This document shows, in pieces, positions 14,161 through 26,100 of a stretch of 64,000 nucleotides of DNA. Within the stretch, counting starts at the first letter, position 1, and each line of letters opens with the position of its first letter. The DNA lies in assembly GCF_963676685.1 (NCBI RefSeq), contig NC_092357.1, forward strand, positions 64,893,957-64,957,956, in the 5' to 3' direction. The position numbers were made by a program, and so were the translations under genes. Below the pieces are notes generated by a model that was not told where the DNA came from, did not search any database, and saw only the letters and a program-made list of their open reading frames with translations. This stretch comes from Mytilus edulis. Taxonomy: Eukaryota; Mollusca; Bivalvia; Mytilida; Mytilidae.

Positions 14161-17100
14161 ATGGAAGTTTTAACCGTTTTTGCAGTGGTCATGGCCTATT
14201 TTTGTACAGGTTTGTATTTAATACATGTACTTTTTTACGATAATAACACATTTGGCACACATCGAAAGATTTGTATATAATTTGTCGAGGTATGTTGAAT
14301 AAACACACAAACATTAAACACGAAAACCGAAAAAAAAAGAAAACAAACTAACACAAACGTTCTGTATACAGAAATTTAGTAGATCACTTAAATATTCCTT
14401 CATGCATATGATGTAGTGGTTGATGTTTTGTGTACGCGTGTTCTCCTTGTTCTGCACTTCTCTACACAAGAATGCCATTGGTGTAGTTGTTGGTGTTTTG
14501 TGTACGCGTGTTCTCCTTGTTCTGCACTTCTCTACACAAGAATGCCATTAATGTAGTTGTTGATGTTTTGTGTACGCGTGTTCTCCTTGTTCTGTACTTC
14601 TCTACACAAGAATGTCATTGCTGTAGTTGTTGGTGTTTTGTGTACGCGTGTTCTCCTTGTTCTGCACTTCTCTACACAAGAATGCCATTAATGTAGTTGT
14701 TGATGTTTTGTGTACGCGTGTTCTCCTTGTTCTGTACTTCTCTACACAAGAATGTCATTGCTGTAGTTGTTGGTGTTTTGTTTACGCGTGTTCTACTTGT
14801 TCTGCACTTCTCTACACAAGAATGCCATTGACGTAGTTGTTGGTGTTTTGTGTACGTGTGTTCTCCTTGTTCTGCACTTCTCTACACAAGAATGCCATTG
14901 ATGTAGTTGTTGGTGTTTTGTGTACGCGTGTTCTCCTTGTTCTGTACTTCTCTACACAAGAATGCCATTGATGTAGTTGTTGGTGTTTTGTGTACGTGTG
15001 TTTTCCTTGTTCTGCACTTCTCTACACAAGAATGCCATTGATGTAGTTGTTGGTGTTTTGTGTACGCGTGTTCTCCTTGTTCTGTACTTCTCTACACAAG
15101 AATGCCATTGATGTAGTTGTTGGTGTTTTGTGTACGTGTGTTCTCTTTGTTCTGCACTTCTCTACACAATAATGCCATTGATGTAGTTGTTGGTGTTTTG
15201 TGTACGCGTGTTCTACTTGTTCTGTACTTCTCTACACAAGAATGCCATTGATGTAGTTGTTGGTGTTTTATGTACGAGTGTTCTACTTGTGCTGTACTTC
15301 TCTACACAAGAATGTCATTTTCTAGAATTATAATGGTTGCTATGATCTAAACTATAGTACATTCGACCTTTGTGTTTATCCTTTAATATACAATCATTGT
15401 TCTTTCGTTAATTTGCAAATCACTTATCAGTTTAAAAGTTAAAACCCCTAGACGTCTTTTATCATTTGTGTGTGTCGTTTGGTTGCTGTCTTATAACATT
15501 AAAAGATCTGAAGGCTATACAGATTGCAACATTACATTTCACCCAGCTACATGCTTGTGTGATTTACCAATGACAAAGTCAGAAAGTCAGCTGTTATATA
15601 TCTTGATAATTATACCCCCGCTTTGAAAAAGGGGGTATACTGTTTTACCTCTGTCTGTCCATCAGTCCGTCCGTCTATTAGTCCGTCAGTCCGTCCGTCC
15701 CATGAATATCTTTCGTCACATTTTTCTCTCGAACTACAATACAAGGATTTCTGCAATTTGGTTTCAAGGTTTATATAAATCTGCTATACCGTGTGATGTG
15801 TTTTCAGATTCATCACTCGACAACTTCCTGTTTACCAAACACTTGTATGATTTTACACATGTAGCCAAGTTGAAAATTTTTGTCACATTTTTCTCAGGAA
15901 CTACAATACAAGGATTTCTGAAATTTGGTTTCAAGGTTTATATAAATCTGCTATACCGTGTGATGCGTTTTCAGATTCATCACTCGACAACTTCCTGTTT
16001 ACCGAACGCTTGTATGATTTTACACATGTAGCTAAGTTGAAAATTTTCGTCACATTTTTCTCAGGAACTACAATACAAGGATTTCGGAAATTTGGTTTCA
16101 AGGTTAATATAAGTCTGTTATACCGTGTGATGCGTTTTCAGATTCATCATTTGACAACTTCCTGTTTACCGAACACTTGATGTAGTCAAGTTGAAAATTT
16201 TCGTCACATTTTCCTCAGGAACTACAATACAAGGATTTCTGAAATTTGGTTTCAGGGTTTATATAAGTCAGCTATACTGTATGATGCGTTTTCAGATTCA
16301 TCACTCGACAACTTCCTGTTTACCGAACACTTGCATATTTTTACACTATTAAAATTATCCACTTGCGGCGGGGGTATCATCAGTGAGCAGTAGCTCGCAG
16401 TTTCACTTGTTTAGTCAATTTCGAACGGCGCCAAAGAGAGATCTGTAAAATTCTATGTAACATTTTGTCATAACTGTCTTACACAGTCCAGCTTAGAGCT
16501 AGATATATAGACACTTGCATATTGTACAAGAACGTTTTTTATCAGATCTAAAACCAGCAAAGCTCGGGCCTATGACTAATTTAATAACCTTATATAATTC
16601 ATAATCTTATGTAATGGCGTTCTCTATGTAGTATACGATTTATATATTGTTTGCATCACTCCCTGAAAGTTGAGCGTGTCTTCGTCAAGTTATCTATCAT
16701 ACTCGAAAGGTAACTCGCTTGCTGAGAATTGAACATTTAAGACAATATTTTCATGGAACCAGTCCAGAACTTTATCGAAATATAACCAGATCATGTCATT
16801 ATACATAATTCTAAAAAATATCAGACATAAAAAATGAAATTCCAACATATCTTGCCCTTGACCCATTCGGGGCCTTGAGCGGCCCAAGACTGTCTGCAGA
16901 AAGACTATATTCGTGCACTGCGCGCAGAACTTCAACAAAGCTATGCTTTGAGCTAGGCACTAAAGACATCATTCGTAAATATAGCTCAACATGCAGACTT
17001 CTAATACGTTGAGGTATTTCACATCCAATTTTTTTATGGAAATATTCTTTATAAAGCACAAAGGTGTCAGTATTCACCTCAGAAACTTACAAAACCTTTG

Positions 17101-20100
17101 AATAGACTTATTAAGAAGGGATATAATTACGATACTGTTGTCAAGTCATTAAAGATTGCATATTTTGGCGTTAATATTGAGTCACTGATAAGGTCTTTGC
17201 ATCGGAACTAAACACATTTATTCTAAAAACAGTTGTTGGCATGACACGGGTTATGTTCTTCTCATATATGTTATGATGGTATGATACTAAACCCCTAACG
17301 GGAAGGATTGTGCCTGATGTTCATATGATGAAATCATAATCTTTCAGTCAGTTTAATTGAAGTCTGGAGCTGGCATGTCAGCTAACTGCTAGTAGTCTGT
17401 TGTTATTTATGTATTATTGTCATTTTGTTTATTTTCTTTGGTTACATCTTCTGACATCAGACTCGGACTTCTCTTGAGGTGAATTTTAATGTGCGTATTG
17501 TTATGCGTTTACTTTTCTACATTGGTTAGAGGTATAGGGGGAGGGTTGAGATCTCACAAACATGTTTAACCCCGCCGCATTTTTGCGCCTGTCCCAAGTC
17601 AGGAGCCTCTGGCCTTTGTTAGTCTTGTATTGTTTTAGTTTTAGTTTCTTGTGTACAATTTGGAAATTAGTATGGCGTTCATTATCACTGGACTAGTATA
17701 TATTTGTTTAGGGGCCAGCTGAAGGACGCCTCCGGGTGCGGGAATTTCTCGCTACATTGAAGACCTGTTGGTGACCCTGTGCTGTTGTTTTTTATTTGGT
17801 CGGGTTGTTGTCTCTTTGACACATTCCCCATTTCCATTCTCAATTTTACTAGACTACATCAGATTAATTAATGTCTGTAATTTACTGAAACCCCTATATA
17901 TATGGTCTTTCAACATTAAATTGGACCGGTATATTACAGCCATAAGACAATGCCTACCATTTAACGGAATATAACCGTGATTTGCTCTAATGTTAAAAGT
18001 CTCGAAGGTATATTTTCCTCATTTAAATCCTTGACAACCGTAAAGTCGTCAATTATCGTAAACAAGTAATTGATTGCAGTGTGTACATGTACATGCTATA
18101 GGAATTATCAGTTCTATACGACTTATTTAATTTGTATTGACAAAGTATTCTATTCAATATATAAAGTGATACAGTTGTTGACAGTTTACATGGTAATGTT
18201 GAAACAAGTAATAGGTTGCATTCTACAGAAATTCACATTACTTTGAGATTTATGTAATTTGTATTGACAAAGTGTTATATTCAGAATATAAAGCTACAAA
18301 GTTGTTGACAGTTTACATGGTATCGTTGAAACAAGTACAAATGTAATAGAATGCAGTCTATAGAAATTCACATTACTTTGCGACTTAACAAAGTAATTTA
18401 TTCCATACAGACAAAGGCTTTAAGCTGAACAGTTGTAAAACGTTTGCACCATAATGTTGATACAAGTAATCATTTTTATTTAGTCTGTGACTTATTTAAT
18501 ATGTGTTAACAAAGAATTAAATTCAATGCAAGTAAAGCCAGTAGCAACACCAGATATTTGCAAACGGGGCCCCACTGACTGCTTAAGAGGGGACCCGCTT
18601 CAGTCATGTTTCAGTGATTCCCTAGATAATCAATTTTTCTAACAAAAAGGGGGACCGGACCCACTTGTTTTTCCCTTACATTCTCCTATGAAAGCCATAC
18701 AGTTACTAAAAGATCAAATTATAATGTTGAAACAATTAATAAATTGAAGTCTGTAAAAATTCACATTAATCTCCGACTTATTAAATTTGTATTGATAAAA
18801 TTTCGATTCCAAGTATCGCGATACATTTGTTAAAAGTTTCATCTTAATGTTGACACAAGTAATGAAAACAGAATGTTTGTCGATAAAAATTTAAGTGCTA
18901 CTCCGCTTAAGAATCGTGATTCATACATGTAGATTGGAAACCTTTTTTTTATATTTGATATTTTGTTCAAAATGCAAAGTTATATTTAAAATTACCAAAG
19001 ATGTTTCCTTTAACCCTTGGTCATGGCAGATGTTAATTATATGAAATGCACTATGAAAGTCTAAATGGGGAAATAACTCCATAATATTCACTTAATTTTG
19101 TTATATTTTTCATTCCACTTCTGAATCATTTCTTTTCCGAATTGTACATTTTAAATTGTTAGCGTTTTCACGCTACTTTAAAGTGCTACTTTAGTGTAAT
19201 TTCGTGGCGGTCTGTTTTTATTGGTGAAGGAAGCCAAATACCTACCTACGATAGGAAAACTGAAATTCCTAGTCCATGAAGATCGGAGTCGTGTGCACCT
19301 GCACGGGTGGGGTTCAAACTTACAACCTCCAGTATTGACTGGTTAGAACTACTTAACCACAGGCCACCTTATTATACATGTCATTTTCCTACTATTATAT
19401 GTTTTGCATGAAATTCTCAAAACTTGATCATTTTTCTTAAAATAATTTTGATGTTCGGTAAAAATAACTGTAACTAACCACTATACTCAGCCACTATAAC
19501 CCTAAAGGATTATGTAACCTTTTGTTGATTCAATGCTAAACATGTTAAAATTTTCAAGAAATTCCACAGCCTTTTTCCTTGTACTCTCATATTTGGCAAT
19601 TTCGATGCATGATCATGAGATAGAGGATTATTGCATGCAGTGCTAGCAATGATTTCCTTAAAATAAATTTATAAATTTAGTTATTTTGGTTAAAACAAGT
19701 ATAAATATGGACCAATTCAAGTAAACCTTCTAGGGTGCGATCAGCTTTAGTGACTTAGCACGAGGTGTTTTGGAATTTAAAGGTTGTTTAGGACTTTTTG
19801 TTAACAATTATAGACGCTAACATGTACATTATAGAAAAGCAAGTGACTGAGTAATCTATGTATCAAATTTTATAACAAAAATCTGTGTATCAAAGTCTGT
19901 GGATTTTCTACAAAAACTTTGGTTTTATTTTCACCAAATTCTCTTTCTCTACTAAATGCAATTAAACTATTATAGATAATAATGCTTTGTAAGAAGTGTT
20001 CCCTTAGTATATATGTACAAAATGGGCAATATATACAAAATGGGCAATATATATTATTCATTATATTTGCTGTTTTGATACTATTGCAGATTCAAACTAT

Positions 20101-23100
20101 CGTAATTCACAGGATACAGAAGGGGTCATAAATCTTAAATAGAACACGCATTTGAATGTACTCATTCCTTTTCATAAAACTTGATTTAAATTCAATTTAA
20201 TTTAAATCTTTATTGCCATAAAACTACATATATATATTTATATTATGTGACACAACATAACAAAATGAAAATAAAAAATAACAACAAGATCATTAATATA
20301 CATAATAAAAGTAAATATTTTAAGAGTCCCCTGTTCTCAGTTCAATAGACTGTTTTAAAAAAGATCCTAGCTTATGTACCTGAATGTGTGAAATTGGGTT
20401 GAGTGTATATGTTATTTTATCCATGTCATTTAAATGTATAAAGTTGATATTCTCATTTATCAAAAAAATCAAAAATAAACATTTCTAGTATTATGGTTTC
20501 TATTACAATATAAAAAGAAATGAATTTCATCTTCAATTTGTTTACAGTTTTTGCATAATCTTTCTTCTCTTGGTATTTTAAGGTATCTTCCTTTTTCTAT
20601 TACTAGAAAACGTACAACTTTAAAACGAAAACCATTTTGGGGTTCATATTTCACTGACTTCTGGAAAAATTATAAGGTTCTGCTCTTTTTCAAACATTTC
20701 TGACCAATCCTATATATATATATGTCTATCAACTTTCTTTTCTATACTCTATAGCTTTTGATGAAATCTCGCTCGAAATAACCACACTGTTTAAGTTCTG
20801 TAAATGACAGTTCATATAAATCAGCAGTTAAATGCTGTGTTACACCTTAATATCGGAGCATTCATTGCAATCTAGTAACACTCCGCTAAGAAAATGTTTA
20901 CATCGATTCTATTTTTCTTGTTTCATCTCTAACAATGACATTCTACACTTTATTTTCTTCTCCAGTAATAAATCTATATAATTGAAGACAACGGTTTGTT
21001 GAAAGCTGGTAATGAGACGTATCTGACATTTTCATTATTTGTAAACCTCCCAAGAGAAGAGTCAAATTGATTTCTTCCACAATAGTAATTCGTTTACTTT
21101 TTGTTTGTATTAAAGCCAATTGGAAAATGTTGAAAAGATCAGCTGATCTCCTTCATAATAGATATAAGAAGATGTATCATAAGTGCCAATGCGACAACTC
21201 TCCATAGTAACCAAGTCACAATGTGTAAAACATAAACAACTTTAGATCAAATTACGGCCTTCAACACAGAATCTAAGTTTAAACCGAACAGCAAGCTATC
21301 AATGGCACCAACATGACTAGAATAAAACAATCAATATAAAAAAGAAGATGTGGTATGATTGCCAATGAGACAACTATCTACAAAAGACCAAAATGACACA
21401 GACATTAACAACTATAGGTCACCATACGGCCTTCAACAATGAGCAAAGCCCATACCGCATAGTCAGCTATAAAAAGCCCCGATAAGAAAATGTAAAACAA
21501 TTCAAACGAGAAAACTAACGGCCTTATTTATGTAAAAAAATGAAGACAGGAAAACCAACGGTCTAAAATATAATTATATACAAGAAAACAGAAATCATCA
21601 TCAATCGACAACTACTGAACCATTCGTCTCAACTCGGCCGATTCCGTCTACCGAGGATTGCCGAATGCTACTGAACATCAGATTCCTGACTGAGGATACT
21701 TTAGGTGTAAACACTTTTGCAGAGAATGTTTTCATCGATTCTATATTACTTGTTTCATCTCTCAATACTATTCTACCCTTTATTTTCTTCTTCTGTAATA
21801 AATCTATATAAAAAAATAATCTAATTGAAGACGACGTCTTTTGAAAGCTTATAATGAGACGTATCTGACATTTTCATTATTTGTAAACCTCCCTAAAGAA
21901 GAGTCAAATTGATTTCTTCAACAATAGTAATTTTGTTTGTATTAAAGCAAATTGGAATATGTAGCAGCCGATCTGCTGATCTTGTCTACTTGGATGATTA
22001 AGAGAAACTAACGGTAAAATAGAGAATGGAAATGGGGAATATGCAAGGTCAAACAGATGTCATGCAGAGAGCATGAACTTCATTACAAAATTGCTTGTAT
22101 CCACGAGGACTCGAACCCGGGTCAGCGCGTTAATGGACTGAGCTAGAGATGTACTTCCTTAGCTCAACCGCTTAATTACAGCTGACTAAGATCATTTGAA
22201 CTCCCACATGTTCTAAGGGAATCAATCCCGTCACACTTCTGCCACCTCTTACAGTGTAATTTCACCCCTACATGTACTTGCTATTTGGGGTATGAAATAT
22301 GAAGACGTCACATACATTTGGAAGGGGTGCTACAAAAATTGGCAAACAAACACTCTCCACACTAGGGACTATGGACAAAAAAATCAAAGGACGATAACTG
22401 TGTACTCGGACCTATTGTTATACATTTGTCATTGCTTGACATGTTACAGATTACTTCAAGAGTTCTACTCATCGTTTTAGACTGTACGGTGGTCGAGCTA
22501 TCATTACTAACTTATTTCATACTCAAAAACCCATTTTACATTAATTAACAAATTAAAAAACGTTCAGTTTTGATTTCGATATTTGAGAATTATAAATTTG
22601 CCTAGCAGAAGTAGTATTACTCAGTGGCGGATCCAGAATTTTTCAGATGTGGAGGCCCACAGCTGACTGTCTAAGGGGAGGACCGCTCCAGTCATGCTTC
22701 ATTGATTCCCTTTATAATCAACCATTTTATCCAGAAAAAGGGGCACCCTGTCCCCCCTCTCACCAGCCTCTGATTTTCTTTCAGATTCCTACATATTTAT
22801 ATCATCTTTATAGAAAGAAATAGCATTTGATTTTTTATATAATTATATAAAAAAAAAGATATATGGTATAATTGCCAATGAGACAACTCTTCACAAGCGA
22901 TCAAAGTACCAATACACTGTCAGAAAGTACTCTTTCCATATAGGAAAAAGATACTTCAGAAAGCTGAATAAATAACGTATGAAATTCCAATGACACGCCG
23001 TGGCGATGATAGCTTCAGTTTCTTTAATGTTCCAGACATTTAAATCTAAAATTAGATTAGTTTGACACTAATTCTATGGAATATAGTCCCTTGTGGTCTT

Positions 23101-26100
23101 ACATAACTTGTAACGGATCACATTACGGTAATTGGATATAACACGTAAACTTCAACGCTCTATGACTTAATATCCCGTGTCACGATGAGGCTCGACAGGG
23201 AATACATGATGGATTTGTAAGCTATGAAAATAAATGATTGATAGGTGAAATCAAATAAGATCATGGTAACCATAAAACATTATCATTTAAGGTCTTAAGA
23301 TTGAAAAATCAATTTATATTAAATTTGTTTTCGTTTTTTTTTGTTTCATTGGTCTCTTATTAGGTCGGAGATATTTTAAGCTCGGTCTTTGTTAAACATA
23401 GCTTTTTATCACGCAAATTGAGTTCAAATTGAGAATGGAAACAAGGAATTTGTCATAGAAACAATTTTACAACCCGACCAAAGAGCGGACAACAACACAA
23501 GGCCACCAATGGGTGTTCAACGCAGTGAGAAAATACCACACCCGGAGAAATAGCATGTGAATTTTTTTTTAAGAGATTGAATGATCTTAAAAAAAATATG
23601 AAATTTCTTTTACCTTTTATTGTATGATACATGTAGGTAATTAAATGAATGTAAATATATATCATTTAACAAAAATAAAAAAAGAAGATGAGGTATGAAT
23701 GCCAATGAGACAAGTTGAACCCTCCACAAAATACCAAAATGACACAGAAATTAACAACTATAAATCACCAAACGGTCTTCAATAATAAGCAAAGCCAAAA
23801 CCATAAGCTATAAAAGACCCCGAATTAAATTACAATATAAAACAATTCAAACGAGAAAACTAACGGCCTAATTATTTATGTATAAGAAATGAACGAAAAA
23901 CAAATATGTAACACATAAACAAACGACGACCACTGAATTGCAGGCTCGTGACTTGGGACAGGCACATACACACAGAATGTTGCGGGGTTAATCATGTTAG
24001 CGGCCGATCCCAATCCTCCGCTTTACCTGGGACAGTGGTACTATAACAGTACAACAACAGAACGAACTATAAAAAAAACTTAACTCATCAGATGGATAAA
24101 TATACAAGTGGAAGTGGACGGATACTTGTACATTTTCAATAAAATTAAAACGGATATGTAGAAAAGACAGCAACTCAACGATACAAACAAATCAGTGTAT
24201 TATTATTTCCGAATCACAGAAATGTAGTGTGGGTAATATTTGTTATAGTGTTTACACAAAACCTTCGGATTGGATAACACCGTCCTAATCTATTGTAATG
24301 CAACCGTTAACGTGTAGTTTGTTTTTTTCAGTTTTGGGTACAAAAAAGATACAATTACATTTTATATAGCCGATGATAGATCTGTAAACAAATGAAACAC
24401 ATCGAAAAATATCGTGGAGACTCTTGAATTTGTGAATGACTTTTAAGAGTCCAGTTACAACCGTTTCATGCATGATCAATAGTTTAATTAAAATGTTGTG
24501 TGATATGCATATATATATGTGTGTCTTACTTGTACTTGACCGACTCATTCGAGCAAACCTGTCTGTTTTTTTAATAATAAACGCCAAGTGCTATAAGCCT
24601 TAGTGTTTTCTTTTTAAAGTTTTTGGTTAATTATGTTTGAACCTGGCTGGGATCAAACTCACGAGATCCCGTGCCTTAGGGAAGCATGCTTAACTATGAG
24701 ACCATATAGCTTAAAACGCGATAGAACACGGTCGTACTTCTTCAACACATTGTCTTTACGAAACACCTAGCTCATCAAGTGAGCTTTATCACTAAATGGT
24801 TAAGTCGCAACATGGTCTAGAATTTCTTAACCATTGAGGCGATATTCAAGATAGTTATATACCCCTCTAAGGCATGTGGCATACCATCGATGGAGAATTC
24901 GTCCGTTCGTTTATTTTAACGTGTGTACTCTCATTTTTCGACAATTCGTGTTTTTGTCCCACATTTGTATATGCAAATACTAGATTTTTTCACAGAAGTC
25001 TACCTACATGATAAATATAAACATTTGCACGACCTCCTATTTATTCTTCAGCCGAAATGTACATGTGTGTAGAGTTTACTTTTCCCCATGACATCGATGT
25101 TATCATATCCGCACACGTGACCTGTTGTTTAATTTTTTTCAAACCCCTTTTGATAATTGACCTGTTGAATTATATTGACTTCGGACTTTGTCTTCGGTGA
25201 ATATAATCAGTTCCATATGTATTTACCTCGTCGAAAGTCCATACATTTGTATTGATTTCAGTCAATATACTTTTGGGTCGACATATCCTCGTATGCTTTA
25301 TTATGTATTAATCGTTCGACGTTACGCGCGGTTAATGTAACTATACGTCTTGAACTTCTTATTTTCTAAATAGCTTTAGCAAATATCATTTTCGTGTTCA
25401 AATTTATTTCACATATTAGAACAAAAAGACTAATGAAATATTTAATGTTTATCCGTACTATTTATCAATATGTATGTCGTGTTTAGTTATAAAAACAAGC
25501 GGATAAAAAAATGCTGGTATGCAAACTAATAACCATTTGCCACATGTGGAGCAGGATATCTGCTTACCCTTCCGGAGCACCTGAGATCACCCCTAGTTTT
25601 TGGTGGGGTTCGTGTTGTTTATTCTTTAGTTTTCTATGTTGTGTCATGTGTACTATTGTTTTTCTGTTTGTCTTTTTCTTTTTTAGCCATGGCTTTTGTC
25701 AGTTTGTTTTAGATTTATGAGTTTGACTGTCCATTTGGTATCTTTTGTCCCCTTTTTTTTTAAGTTTAGAAAGTATACATAGCTTAGGCAGTGGAATAAA
25801 ACATTCATTTCCCTTGGCCTCGGGAGATATGAAGATTTGACAACCCTCGAAAAATCATATTTTCCTCGGGCAGAGCCCTCGTGAAATATGAATATTCTTG
25901 GGTTAACAAATCTTTATATCTCCCTTCGGCTCGGGAAATAAATGAATAATATTGTACGTTGAGAACAAACATGCTATGCCAGAGGAGGTGTTTCATGATG
26001 GTGCCGTGTGCAAAAAAACAACAAGTCACGTGATCATTATAACTTACATCATCAACGCTGTAAAGGAGAACACAAGAGCTGATAGTAGTAGTATTAGGTT

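Noticed and set aside
14487-14836. Two near-identical 69-residue ORFs
   Set aside because: Same 70-bp repeat read in two frames; three units make exactly 210 nt.
16690-17077. Overlapping minus-strand ORFs of 82 and 88 residues
   Set aside because: No recognised motif, no supporting splice context, inside a Ly6 intron; possibly a decayed fragment, but not supportable.
22085-22160. tRNA gene
   Set aside because: Good A and B boxes, but too little sequence between them for an anticodon arm; listed as a SINE-like relic.
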